In this document: piece after piece, positions 48,242 through 60,246 of the stretch
How positions within the stretch are numbered: position 1 is the first letter of the stretch
How the letters are laid out: each line of letters opens with the position of its first letter
DNA from: Rutidosis leptorrhynchoides
Lineage: Eukaryota; Streptophyta; Magnoliopsida; Asterales; Asteraceae
Assembly: GCF_046630445.1 (NCBI RefSeq)
Contig: NC_092333.1
Coordinates: 4,550,001 to 4,614,000 of the forward strand
DNA: 64,000 bases
Reading direction: 5' to 3'
Made by a program: the position numbers and the translations under genes
The notes under the pieces: model-generated
The model's input: the letters and a program-made list of their open reading frames with translations, nothing else
Told to the model about the DNA's origin: nothing
Databases searched by the model: none

Positions 48242-48541
48242 TGTTATAATTTTAGGAGTTTATAACTACCTTTAGTGGGTTTGTTCTCGGCTATACGCTA
48301 CTAATAAACTTAAAATAAAAGAGAGTAAAAGAATGGTGATATATGAAATATATTCTATGTATGTGAATTGGTGTATCCACTGATTATAATCGATCGCATA
48401 TTTATAGTATAATAATTCACTGTACATTTAGGTGCACAGTAATATCCGTGAATTATATCCGTGAATTTGTAATCGAATAAACATTACTTTATCAAAAGTG
48501 TTATCAAAAGTGTCGGCCATAAATGTTGGCCATATATAACA
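48242..48541 (-). repeat. 5' LTR of D2
   Basis: 300 bp, partner of 35001-35275. Primer site region ATTATCAGCACG (minus) at 48229-48240. Confidence 0.92.
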
Positions 48542-48566
48542 AATACGGAATTTTATTAAACCTTAA

Positions 48567-49212
48567 ATTTTTTTTTTTTTTTTTTGAAAGGCAACAAAAT
48601 TTTTAAATATATAACTCAAATGTACAGTAGCTGGATCAGAGAATCACAACCAAATACTTGACCCACAATTTGCAACAAATACATACACATAAATAGCCTA
48701 AACTGTTGCTAATTAAGCTAGTAACATTTGGCATTAAACGCAAAGAAATTTTTGAGGGCAATGCAACCAGTTATGCTAATCCAGGTTTCGTTTTACATCT
48801 CTTCGCGACTCAATCGTAGCTCAATACTTGAATCTCATTAATAGCAATCACGCTCGTCCAACATTTATTTTTAAACACCTTTTGATTACAGTTTTTCCAA
48901 ATAAGATGCCAACTTCTCCATTGAACCGCTTGCCATATCTTCGCACCTGTTTCCGGCATCACAAAATTTGCTTTCCCTTCGAATACCTCACTAATGCTCG
49001 TGTTTGAACCGTTATTGAAACCCCACCACTTGAAAACCTTTGACCATATCTCAAATGCCATAGGACAAAGAACAAGCGAGTGATCAACCGATTCAATATC
49101 GCCGTCACAAATGGGGCAACAAACGGAATTTAAGTCAATACCGGAATCCGTCTTCTTCTCGCTCGTCATATGAAAACCTCAACTTTCAGTGAGGGACCCG
49201 GAATCCGTCTTC
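48567..49212 (-). mobile_element. 5'-truncated LINE (L1-type) insertion
   Basis: Flanked by a 12-bp direct repeat ATTAAACCTTAA (48555-48566, 49213-49224). The 3' end on the minus strand is an 18-base A tail (T run 48568-48585). The body carries only the end of the LINE ORF2. This is the normal outcome of target-primed reverse transcription. Confidence 0.88.
48810..49169 (-). pseudogene. LINE ORF2 C-terminus, reverse transcriptase zinc-binding domain
   Basis: 119 codons ending at the natural stop. It shows the zf-RVT pattern of plant L1 elements: CCPICDGDIESVDHSLVLCPMA, then FEIWSKVFKWW, and further on a Trp-rich stretch (WQAVQWRSWHLIWKNCNQKVF). The RT and endonuclease domains are missing through 5' truncation. 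Confidence 0.85.
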
Positions 49213-49224
49213 ATTAAACCTTAA

Positions 49225-49704
49225 CTGAATGTTTAAATCAGAACTTTAAAAGATTCTTCTTTTTAATTCATCATAAGTTTCTTTGAAACTTAAATAACCT
49301 AATACTTATATAGTATTATTATCCTAAATAATAACTTGGAGGGAAAGATAAATCTTCTTCAAAATATAAATAAAAATATTTTTTTTCTAATTAAAACGTG
49401 ATAAATAAAAAACATACAATATAAGATACTAAAAATTAATAAAACATGTTAATTAATGGTACATCCTATGGTTTGGACACACAAAGAAAGACAACATAGC
49501 TATTAGAGACCGGAAGACATGCGTAGAAGCTAAAAAAAACTAAGTTAAAGGCTTTTTTAGTAAAATGACGTCTAACGTCCTGCCGTCCTCCAACAAGAAT
49601 CATTAATAAAAGATAAATCAGGCCACCCAACGCACATCGTAAGTACTGCAACCTAATTTTAGTGCATAATCCATGAATATTAAAGCATACGGAAGGTGAG
49701 CAAC
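49225..49704. other. AT-rich region without recognisable gene
   Basis: No supported ORF or transposon terminus. Confidence 0.5.
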
Positions 49705-49925
49705 ACACGTGTCACCTCAGTATACATGCATTAAGTTTGCTAAGCATTTCTCGAATAAATCAACCAACTGTAGCACGACATGTGTCTCCGAGCATTCTGG
49801 AGCTCTCATCACCTATAAATAGGTCACCTAGACCATCACTTTTTAGACACTTTAACTTGTGGCAAACAACACACTTTCTCTTATACATAGTACTTTCTCT
49901 CTCTAGAACTCAAGGACATGGCAGC
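49705..49925 (+). promoter_or_regulatory. promoter-like segment with G-box/ABRE and TATA box, no clear gene
   Basis: ACACGTGTC (49705-49713) is a G-box/ABRE core, and TATAAATA stands at 49814-49821, followed by a CT-rich leader (CTTTCTCTCTCTAG, about 49890-49903) and an ATG at 49918 in good context (GACATGGCAG). That ATG is followed by a stop after five codons. It looks like the promoter of a lost, truncated or spliced gene. The alternative 75-codon ORF (49737-49964) overlaps the TATA box and is not convincing. Confidence 0.45.
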
Positions 49926-50635
49926 AGAACGCTAGGAGGACCTACTCACAATTTGGTTCCATAGATTGACATAGCCACCCCATAGTTTCTATATCGTGGT
50001 TAGGGTCTGCACGGACGCTGTCCGGAGGGAAACAGTCAATCAACAACACACGCTCCAAGGATTCTAAACATTGTACTTGTACTCGTGTTCGCTAGCTGAA
50101 AATAGGTATAAACATTATCAACCAAAGATACATTCCGTCCTGAAAATATCATTTAGAATACAATGTTCAAACTGAAGCTCATTACATCCTGACACAATCA
50201 TTTAGAAGACAATGTTTATAGTGAATTAGAAGCTCATTATTGAGTGTTGACGTGTCGTGTGTGCAGTCACGTGCTTGTACAAAATCAACTATTAAATTTA
50301 TAAACCTATACTAATACTACTTTAATACAAACGGGTAGTGTCCCGATCGGTGCAGTGAAATATTTTTTTTATATATTTTTGTTTTTTTAATGATTATTAG
50401 GGGGTTTTGTTATTGTAGAAGCAATAGTGATTGAATTGATCGATGATAATAGTAACTTAAAAGGAATGATGATGGTTCGGTCCGAAATTTTATATGTAAT
50501 CGGATTATAAGTTAAGGATATATTTTCGAATGACTTTTAGTGTTGAACACGAATAGTGGGCTACCAAGCCTAAAACTCTCAAAGTATTTAACTGGTGTCT
50601 CGTGTTACCACTCACTCTAATGTAGATACGCCCTT

Positions 50636-51310
50636 GGATATGGATGAGGTGATGTCGTATCCATATCTATATCCATTTAGATTTTGTTCATTCATGTTCA
50701 TATCCATTTAATATCATTTCATCCATCCATATCCATATCTACTGCAGGTTAACGGATATTCATTGAATATTAAGAAAATGTTTATAATATTTCATAATAT
50801 GCGATGAAAATAAAAATATGGTATATAAAAAATAAATAAATATAACATTGGAACAAGCTGGTTTCTAAGAATATAACAATGAGTCGATTTCCCTAGCTGT
50901 AACATACCCTTATGCCCAAATATAATTAAATTTTATCTACAAGAATGTGTAACATTTGTCGAAGATATAATACCATTTGTTGAAATTACCATTAAACATC
51001 GATTATGAAAATCTAAATATATAATTTGTATGTTTATATTGTTAGATCTACGAGTTTTATTCTAATATACTCATAGTTATTCCATTATACGGTCGAAAAC
51101 AACATATAAATCTAACGGTAAATACATTTGTAATAGTAAATATGTAATCATATATCTATGTTTACGTATTTTTATATGTATCGGGTGTTAATGAATATAT
51201 CCATGGAAGAACTTTTCTTTCATATCTATATCCATTTTGATTCATCTATGTTCGTATCCATATTTATTTAAGATTCATCCATATACATTACGAAGTGGGT
51301 GAATCGAGTA
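50636..51310 (+). repeat. diverged direct repeat pair rich in ATATCCAT
   Basis: CATATCTATATCCATTTAG followed by a TTCATGTTCATATCCATTTA block and ATTTCATCCAT at about 50664-50734 is repeated, diverged, at about 51220-51283. Both lie near ATATTCA-GTGAAT and GGGTG motifs. It may be an old transposon with long similar ends, but I could not define termini. Confidence 0.45.
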
Positions 51311-51374
51311 GATATTCAGTGAATCGGGTGACCATTATATAATATACTAAGTGTCATTTACACCCACTTGATCC

Positions 51375-51636
51375 CTGGGCCCACAGTGGGGGAAGCTTTG
51401 ATCCAAGAAAGGCGCAAGTTCGATTCTCAGTCTGGGCGCCCCGCATGGAATTATTTCTCCCTCCGGGGGGAATTTTGTGAAGTGTTTTCGGGGGTCTAGC
51501 TAGCTGGGGTAAAAATTGCCTTGCCGTCACTGTGGTACCTGGGAGGAGGTACTTTGCCGGCACAGGTCTCTTTCGGGATGGGATTGGTGGGTGCTACGGC
51601 ACACAGGGTTAGCGTGTCCCTGCCAACTTACACGTT
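51375..51636 (+). mobile_element. SINE-like insertion upstream of SAUR
   Basis: A 262-bp GC-rich block in AT-rich DNA. It has an A-box-like GGGCCCACAGTGGGGG (51377-51392) and a B-box-like AGTTCGATTCT (51417-51427), as in tRNA-derived SINEs, then a unique body ending CCAACTTACACGTT. Flanked by TTGATCC (51368-51374, 51637-51643). TTGATCC also occurs once inside (about 51398), so the boundaries are tentative. It ends 40 bp before the SAUR TATA box. Confidence 0.7.
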
Positions 51637-51675
51637 TTGATCCAACTATAACTAGGTTGTGTTCAACATTTCAGC

Positions 51676-51683
51676 TATAAATA
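51676..51683 (+). promoter_or_regulatory. TATA box of the SAUR gene
   Basis: TATAAATA 106 bp before the SAUR ATG, giving an expected start of transcription near 51710 and a leader of about 70 bases. Confidence 0.8.
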
Positions 51684-51781
51684 CCCTTCACACATCTTCT
51701 ATCATTTCTTCATCACACTACAACCATTACAATATTCACACACGCGAATTGAAAGTGTGAATTAAACCACCAAGAAATTAA

Positions 51782-52099
51782 ATGGGTGCAAAAAAATTAA
51801 GCAAACTATCACAAGCAGCGCTATTAAAACAAATCCTTAAAAGATGTTCAAGTTTAGGGAAAAAGCATGGATACGATGACATTAATGGTCTACCATTTGA
51901 TGTCCCAAAAGGCCATTTTCCCGTATACGTTGGTGTTAATCGAACTCGATATATCGTCCCCATATCGTTTTTAGCTCATCCTGAATTCCAACTTTTGCTT
52001 CGACATGCTGAAGAAGAATTCGGGTTTCATCCTGATATGGCTCTCACCATTCCTTGTGAAGAAGTTGTGTTTCGATCACTTACTTCTATGCTACGATGA
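51782..52099 (+). CDS. SAUR: SAUR family small auxin-up RNA protein
   Basis: 105 codons, single exon, intact. SAUR proteins inhibit PP2C.D phosphatases at the plasma membrane, which keeps H+-ATPases active and promotes cell expansion. The N-terminus [17 protein letters not shown] is the helical/basic leader of the SAUR50-like clade. The core domain (residues about 35-104) has [40 protein letters not shown] and [18 protein letters not shown], all canonical. Length, lack of introns and a TATA box 106 bp upstream fit the family. A CATTTGTA motif 200 bp past the stop (52298-52305) resembles part of the DST mRNA-instability element, but its ATAGAT partner is not seen. The closest Arabidopsis type from memory is SAUR50 (At4g34760). 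Confidence 0.95.
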   Translation: MGAKKLSKLSQAALLKQILKRCSSLGKKHGYDDINGLPFDVPKGHFPVYVGVNRTRYIVPISFLAHPEFQLLLRHAEEEFGFHPDMALTIPCEEVVFRSLTSMLR

Positions 52100-52769
52100 A
52101 GATTAAGTAATAATTATTGTTTTTCCATCATGTTAGATTAGATAAATGGTGTTAACTTCTTTTTTAAGGACAGTTAATTTTCCAGAGCTAAAGTTTTTGG
52201 ATCCTAAGTAAGATACAACTTCAAATACGTGAAGTACAAGTTGTTATGGAGGTACGGGTCTGAGATGGAGGTTTTGAGCTCTGAGAAGAAGGATTTCCAT
52301 TTGTAACCGTTTAATTTTAATATTTTAGCCCTGACTTTTTAGTCTAACCCAAAATATAACAATTTTATATTTTGTTTATTTTTAGTATTTTGGGTTAGAA
52401 TGTGTACAAATGATTTCTTCATATGTTGTGTAACACGGTTTGCACCTTTTGAGAGTGACTGAATATTTCTTTATTAATATTACGAAATATTTTGGGTTTA
52501 TTTATGGAAGAGTTATAATTAGTACTCCGTAGTTGATTATGATTAAAAAATAATCACTGATGATTTGTTTTGTCTAGTGTAATCATTTGAGTTGAGATCC
52601 TCTTAAATTGTGGTTAATATGTCTATACATAGATTACACGTAATTTTTTTTTTTTTTGTAAAATACAACATGAATACATGATCAGTCGTGTGAAAATAAT
52701 ACTCGTTATAATGACTACACTAGAAGTAACAATATAGTCTCGTTCCGTATTGTTTCGAGCAACTTTAAC
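52100..52769. other. SAUR 3' region and AT-rich spacer
   Basis: Contains the likely SAUR 3' UTR and AT-rich DNA with a T run near 52641. No other gene. Confidence 0.6.
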
Positions 52770-52893
52770 CAAAAATGCGCAGAAGGTCTCAACATGTTAA
52801 CCAAAAATGCTGTCTAATATGGTCGAATAAAAGGGATTAATCTGGGCAAGAATAACGTCACAATCTCTCACTTACAATACGCTGACGACACAA
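52770..52893 (+). pseudogene. scrap of LINE reverse transcriptase with YADD
   Basis: In shifting frames it reads like the L1 RT blocks: LTKNAV, GINLGKNNVTISHLQYADDT. The YADD catalytic motif is near 52878-52889. The match is cut at 52894 by an LTR end (TGATACGACC), so a Ty3 element entered this LINE. Too short and frameshifted to be functional. Confidence 0.7.
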
Positions 52894-53754
52894 TGATACG
52901 ACCTAATTCGAGAGGGTCAATCTTTTTAAGAATTGAAGAAGAAAGAAAGAGAATTGGAAATATTATTATTGAAATATGATTATTCTGATACCCATTACAA
53001 TTGCAAACTCACTACTTATAACCAATAACTAACTAATTTCTTAACAACTAATCTAACAGCTACTGCCACGTGGCCATGCTTAACAAACTAATAACAACAT
53101 TTCTAATTAGCATGTGCTTAATTCCTTTTGCTAGTTCATTAGGACGGGTCAGTTGATAGTTGATCTTTAGTTGATCTTTTGGGTCTGCTCTTATTGTTTT
53201 ATGAGTTGACTTCCTTGTTTGACCGATTTCCAGTCCTATCATTGCCTTGCTCTTCAAAATAACCATGTCCTCATGGTTTATATTATCTTTCATATGATCA
53301 ACATCTATTTGATACACCCTGATTACTTCTTCAACAGATAGCAATTCCGATTTAACCAACACTTGATGAATCAACGCAGAATCCCTCAATGTTTTTCTAG
53401 TATCCAATATGTGATGTGGCAGCAGAATTGGACCAATGTAGTTGTCTGATTTTGGTAAAAACACACAAGCTAGCACTTCATCTCCTCTAAACTTCTGTAA
53501 AATTGATACCATAACTAACTCCCATTCTTTAAAGGTTTGTGCAGTTCTATGCTTGTATAATATTGCTATTAATGTCATTTTGACATTTGCATTCAACAAG
53601 CTTTGTTTATCAGTAAGCATCTTCTAATACTTATATGCCTCAACCACGATATAAAAACCATCATGTTTAGACTTCCATTTGGGCCACAAGTGCATCATCT
53701 CATTTTCTTTAAATCGATACTTGGAATTTCTGACTAACCGAAATTGAAGATGGA
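52894..53754 (-). mobile_element. 3' end of a Ty3/gypsy (Reina-like) element
   Basis: On the minus strand it reads integrase tail/chromodomain, then an LTR that ends ...GGTCGTATCA at 52894. Only the 3' end is present: the left part is cut by the LTR starting at 53755. A T- and C-rich run after a TTATAAGTAG motif (about 52915-53020) fits a short LTR promoter and leader. Confidence 0.65.
53060..53620 (-). pseudogene. chromodomain-bearing C-terminus of a Ty3/gypsy pol
   Basis: 186 codons. The segment LLPHHILDTRKTLRDSALIHQVLVK followed by LLSVEEV and NINHEDMVILKSKAMIGLE is the chromodomain pattern of Reina-type integrases, although the usual Trp residues of the WEG and TWE blocks are lost. The N-terminal third, in the same frame, is less clear. 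The last codons run into the LTR. Decayed: upstream stops separate it from 53624-53754. Confidence 0.65.
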
Positions 53755-54919
53755 TGAAAGGACCCGTCCTAATCCATCTGGACGAAGTCTTCAACAGTTG
53801 GTCCCATTGAGAGGTTCTGACCTCTATATGCCATGAACGACTCCATGTAATATGAGCAAATGCACAGCGGAAGATTTCTTTCATACCTGAGAATAAACAT
53901 GCTTTAAAGTGTCAACCAAAAGGTTGGTGAGTTCATAAGTTTATCATAAAACAATAAAATTCATCATTTTGATAGACCACAAGATTTAAATCCTGCATGG
54001 TACAAATGGGCCCGAATCCTATACCCACCTGTAATGTACATGCTATATCTTTTAAATACAGTACATCTTTCTTGTGTACGAAACCATTTTCATAAATCAT
54101 AGTAACCGTACACATATCTTGTGCACAAAAATAACATACACATAACCTGTGTATAAAATCATTCTCTCGATATATAACATTCACATCAACTGGTGACAAT
54201 TATCATGTCCACATAATTCAATGGTGGCAATTATCATGTCCACATAATTCAATAATAATCCGCAGAACTTCTGTCTGCATAATAATTCATTCGAGGAATG
54301 TTTTGCTTGTGTCTATCTCGTCAAACATTTATAAAAGCATTTCATGTATTCGCAGTTCAAAATATAATTCAAAAGCATTTAATAAAGCAGTTGTAAAAAA
54401 CAGTCCCAAAAATGTAAAGAGTAAAAGGGAGCAAATGAACTCACCATACTGTATTTTGTAGTAAAAATACATATGACGTCATTTAACAAGTGTAGGGTTG
54501 ACCTCGGATTCACGAACCTATATCATTTATATGTATATTAACATATATAATGGAAATCGAATAAATTTTATATATATGTAGTGATTTACTTGTTATTTTA
54601 ATCATGGGTTTTATTAATGACTTAATTAATTATGTTTAATATATAATTAAATGTAGTATTAATGTAATTATAGTATATGTAATAAGTATATTTTTGGTAT
54701 ACAAAATATATATTTGTTATGGTATAATAATAATAATAGTTATATTAAAAATGATACTTTTAAAAAAAATTAATTTTAATAATAATGATAATAATAATAA
54801 TAATGTTAATAATATTAATGTTGATAACAAAAATAATGATAATTCTTAATAATACTAGTAGTAAAAATAATAATATTTTTAGTAATTATAATAGTATACT
54901 AATTCTAATAATAATGATG

Positions 54920-55046
<127 letters not shown>

Positions 55047-55079
55047 CTACCTCGAGGATAAGTTCAAAAAAAAAATGCA

Positions 55080-55125
55080 CTTGCCCGGGCTTGAACCCGC
55101 GACCTCTCGTTAAGCTGAAACATGC
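55080..55125 (-). repeat. diverged tRNA-like pol III module, minus strand
   Basis: On the minus strand AGGTCGCGGGTTCAAGCCCGGGC holds a B box GGTTCAAGCCC (55087-55097) preceded by CAGCTTAACG, which is A-box-like. It is in the same place relative to the triplet microsatellite as in the C1 LTRs. Confidence 0.6.
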
Positions 55126-56574
55126 CTAACTAGTATGATGTATTTGCATTTTTGTTTTAATTCCCCAACTTAAACCTATCTAACTAGTAATTCAGTTTCT
55201 TTTTCTTTTCTTCAATTTTAAATCGACCAACAACCCATTAATAATCCTAATATGCGAAAATCATCATCATTCATATTTAAACCATCATCTGATCATCATT
55301 ATAGTCTAACATCATCATCAATATCATAATCAATATTAACCTTCTTGTCACCTTTATAATATCATCATCCTATATCACATTTGTTATCAATATCGTCACC
55401 TAGTATCTATCTTATCCATCATCACTATCATCATGCACCTCATATTATACTATCATCATTTAACTCGCAAATCATCATCAATCATTGTTCGACCGTAACA
55501 GAATGGGAAACAAAAAGGAGAAATAACCAAGAGAAAGACATGCAGTTAATAGTGCTCGTTTTCAATCATCAATTTTACAGCCCACCATGAACAATAAGGA
55601 AGTCTCGGTCGATTAACAACAAAAAAATTCTCACTTTCCAAATGTATTACAATATGTAGGTTTCCACACACCCACTCCACTCTTTTATTACTTTTTCTAT
55701 TTAATTCCTTTGACCCTTGATTTATGTAACGAAATGGTAACCGGCCACATTCTAAATTGAAAGATCGTGGCTCCACATAACAATATTACTCTCGGTCTAA
55801 AAATCAAATTTGTACCACTCATCAATTCGTTCCCTTTTTTTTTAAAAAAGTGAATAAATGTATTCACTAAAATGTCGGCCACCTTTTAAAAGTATCAAAT
55901 GGATTGTTTGATTGTTTGTTGCCGGTAATAACGTCTAAATCGTACCACATATAATATAACACCTTTAAATTAAGTGGGTTTAGTATATTAGGGACTTGCA
56001 CAGCTCACTTAGAGCGAGAAAGATAATATAGCAGTTTTTCGATGGTGTTGATTGTCGAATAGAATCATTATAGTTTAACTACAGTAGAAACAGTTTGATA
56101 TTACCGTGGTTCATGGTGTGCGAGTGTTGGCTTAATGGAGGTGAAGCGGTGATTGAAACAGAAATAAAAGGTGCAGCAACAATAGTGAATTGCAAGAAAC
56201 AAAAATAATGCAGGTGTTTATGAAGTGGGTTTGAATAGAGGTGGTGTCGTGCTGATTAATTAGAAGAGGAAACAAGGTGGTATAGAGTGGTGAATTAGTG
56301 TATGATGGAGTTGTGGTGTTCGACAACAAAATCTATAACTCAGACGTGTACCTTAGTGTCAACAGGGGTGGTGTACTACTTAAGAAGTAAAGGGCGTTCA
56401 TGGTGGCAATATGGATACGTTTGCTCCAACACCGACCTTGGGTCGATCAAGAAACAAGGGACAGTAGAAACCTTAATCAAATCGTAGGTGTGATATGGTT
56501 GAGTGGCGTAAAGGTGGTGTAAGTGAAAGATGATGGTGAGGATGGCGGTTGTTAAGGACGATACATGTGGTTTG

Positions 56575-59500
56575 TGTAGTGACCCGAACTTTTCCATGTT
56601 TATATATATTAATTGAGATTGATATTTACATGACTAAATGTTTCCAACGTGTTAAGCAATCAAACTTGTTAAGACTTGATTAAATGAAATAAGTTTCATA
56701 TAGTCAATTGATCACCCAAGTTGACCGGCGATTCACGAACGTTACAAAATTGTGAAAACTACATATTGTGGTATATATAGACATATATATATGGTTGACA
56801 TAAGATTATGATGAGTAAGTATCTCACTAAATATATTAACAATGTGTTATATACATAAAAATGAGACTATTAAATTAAGAAACTCGAAAACGATATATAT
56901 AACAATTATCGTTATAACAACGTCTTACTATGTACATATGAATCATATTAAGATATTGATACACTTGGTTAAATATGTTAAATGATAATTAAATATATCA
57001 TTAAGTGTATTAACAATGAACTACATATGTAAAAATAAGACTACTAACTTAATGATTTCGAAACGAGACATATATGTAACGATTATCGTTGTAACGACAT
57101 TTAACTGTATATATATCATACTAAGATATATTATATATCATAATATCATGATGATGTAACAATTTAACATCTCATTTGATATAATAAATAATGGGTTAAC
57201 AACATTTAACAAGATCGTTAACCTAAAGGTTTCAAAACAACATTTACATGTAACGACTAACGATGACTTAACGACTCAGTTAAAATGTATATACATGTAG
57301 TGTTTTAATATGTATTCATACACTTTTGAAAGACTTCAAGACACTTATCAAAATACTTCTACTTAACAAAAATGCTTACAATTACATCCTCGTTCAGTTT
57401 CATCAACAATTCTACTCGTATGCACCCGTATTCGTACTCGTACAATACACAGCTTTTAGATGTATGTACTATTGGTATATACACTCCAATGATCAGCTCT
57501 TAGCAGCCCATGTGAGTCACCAAACACATGTGGGAACCATCATTTGGCAACTAGCATGAAATATCTCATAAATTTACAAAAATATGAGTAATCATTCATG
57601 ACTTATTTACATGAAAATAAAATTACATATCCTTTATATCTAATCCATATACCAACGACCAAAAACACCTACAAACACTTTCATTCTTAAATTTTCTTCA
57701 TCTAATTTATCTCTCTCAAGTTCCATCTTCAAGTTCTAAGTGTTCTTCATAAATTCCATAAGTATAGTTTCATAAAAATCAAGAATACTACCAAGTTTGC
57801 AAGTTTACTTCCAAGCTTTCTAATCCATTCCAAGTAATCATCTAAGATCAAGAAACCATTGTTATTTATAGTAGATTATCTTTCTAATTCAAGGTAATAT
57901 TCATATTCAAACTTTGATTCAATTTCTACAACTATAACAATCTTATTTCGAGTGAAAATCTTACTTGAACTATTTTCGTGTCATGATTCTGCTTCAAGAA
58001 CTTTCAAGCCATCCAAGGATCCTTTGAAGCTAGATCCATTTTTTTCATTTCCAGTAGTTTTATCCAGAAAACTTGAGGTAGTAATGATGTTCATAACATC
58101 ATTTGATTCATACATATAAAGCTATCTTATTCGAAGGTTTAAACTTGTAATCACTAGAACATAGTTTAGTTAATTCTAAACTTGTTCGCAAACAAAAGTT
58201 AATCCTTCTAACTTGACTTTTAAAATCAACTAAACACATGTTCTATATCTATATGATATGCTAACTTAATGATTTAAAACCTGGAAACACGATGAACACC
58301 ATAAAATTGGATATACGCCGTCGTAGTGAAACCGGGGGCTGTTTTGGTTTGGATAATTAAAAACTATGATAAACTTTGATTTAAAAGTTGTTCTTCTGGG
58401 AAAATGATTTTTCATATGAACATGAAACTATATCCAAAAATCTTGGTTAAACTCAAAGTGAAAGTATGTTTTTCAAAATGGTTATCAAGATGTCGTTCTT
58501 TCGACGGAAATGACTACCTCTTTAGTAATTGACATGTAACTTAAATTTCTGACTATAAACCTGTACTTTTTCTGTTTGGATTCTTAAATTAGAGTTCAAT
58601 ATGAAATCATAGCAATTTGATTCACTCAAAACGGATTTAAAAATGAAGAAGTTATGGGTAAAACAAGATTGGATATTTTTGATCTTTTTAGCTACGGGAA
58701 ATGTTTAACAAATCTATACAAATCATATCCTAGCTAACTTATATTGTATTATACATGTATTCTAATATATTATGTAATCTTGGGATACCATAGACACGTA
58801 TGCAAATGTTTTGACATATCATATCGACCCATGTATATATATTATTTGGAACAACCATAGACACTCTATATGCAGTAATGTTGGAGTTAGCTATACAGGG
58901 TTGAGGTTGATTCCAAAAATATATATACTTTGAGTTGTGATCTAGCCTGAGACGTGTATACACTGGGTTGTGGATTGATTCAAGATAATATATATCGATT
59001 TATTTCTGTACATCTAACTGTGGACAACTAGTTGTAGGTTACTAACGAGGACAGCTGACTTAATACACTCAAATCTTTAAAACATAATAAAAATGGTTGT
59101 AATTATATTTTGATCATACTTTGATATATATGTACATATTTGTATAGGTTCCTGAATCGATCCATGGCCAAGTCTTATTTTCGAGGAAGGAAATATCTGT
59201 GAATGTGAGTTATAGTCCCACTTTTAAAATCTAATATTTTTGGGATGAGAATACATGCAGGTTTTATAAATGATTTACAAAATAGACACAAGTACGTGAA
59301 ACTACATTCTATGGTTGAATTATCGAAATCGAATATGCCCCTTTTTATTAAGTCTGGTAATCTAAGAATTAGGGAACATACACCCTAATTGACGCGAATC
59401 CTAAAGATAGATCTATTGGGCCTAACAAACCCCATCCAAAGTACCAGATGCTTTAGTACTTCAAAATTTATATCATATCCGAAGGGTGTCCCGGAATGAT

Positions 59501-60037
59501 GGGGATATTCTTATATATGCATCTTGTTAATGTCAGTTACCAGGTGTTCACCATATGAATGATTTTTATCTCTATGTATGGGATGTGTATTGAAATATGA
59601 AATCTTGTGGTCTATTGTTACGATTTGATATATATAGGTTAAACCTATAACTCACCAACATTTTTGTTGACGTTTAAAGCATGTTTATTCTCAGGTGAAT
59701 ACTAAGAGCTTCCGCTGTTGCATACTAAAATAAGGACAAGATTTGGAGTCCATGTTTGTATGATATTGTGTAAAAACTGCATTCAAGAAACATATGTCGA
59801 TGTAATATATTTCTATTGTAAACCATTATGTAATGGTCGTGTATAAACAGTATATTTTAGATTATCATTATTTGATAATCTACGTAATGTTTTTAAAACC
59901 TTTATTGATAAAATAAAGGTTATGGTTATTTTAAAAATGAATGCAGTCTTTGAAAAACGTCTCATATAGAGGTCAAAACCTCGCAACGAAATCAATTAAT
60001 ATGGAACGTTTATAATCAATATGAACGGGACATTTCA
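56575..60037 (+). repeat. 5' LTR of G1
   Basis: 3463 bp, TGTAGTGACCC...GGGACATTTCA. Matches 6217-9677 reversed along its whole length. The AT-rich body has no coding capacity. Confidence 0.93.
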
Positions 60038-60039
60038 GT

Positions 60040-60051
60040 TGGTATCCGGGC
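60040..60051 (+). promoter_or_regulatory. altered primer binding site of G1
   Basis: TGGTATCCGGGC, against TGGTATCAGAGC in A1, C1 and E1: two substitutions in the twelve bases. Pairing with initiator tRNA-Met would be weaker, suggesting an old or inactive copy. Confidence 0.8.
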
Positions 60052-60077
60052 GTTGGTCTTAGAGAACCAGAAAATTT

Positions 60078-60137
60078 GCATTAGTGTGTCTTATCGAGTT
60101 TGTTAGGATGCATTAGTGAGTCTGGACTTTGACCGTG
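60078..60137 (+). promoter_or_regulatory. conserved post-primer leader motif of G1
   Basis: GCATTAGTGTGTC and GCATTAGTGAGTC about 35 bases apart, followed by TGGACTTTGACCGTG; the same arrangement as in C1 and E1. Confidence 0.7.
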
Positions 60138-60246
60138 TTTTCTTTAAAAATGATTGCTTAACATTTTTGTTGGAAACTATATATTATTAACATGTAAATA
60201 TTATGTGATATATTAATCTCTTAACATGTTTGATATTGTGTGATAG

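Larger units (their letters stand above)
35001..48541 (-). mobile_element. older Ty1/copia copy D2, interrupted by E1
   Basis: TSD AATAC (34996-35000, 48542-48546). LTRs 35001-35275 (3') and 48242-48541 (5'); they differ in length and by several bases, so D2 is older than D1. Gag and pol are on the minus strand, with pol about as long as in D1 but broken by stops and frameshifts. E1 (39018-46191) sits between gag and pol. D1 and D2 share pol closely, while their LTRs are largely different in sequence, so they are sister subfamilies. Confidence 0.95.
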
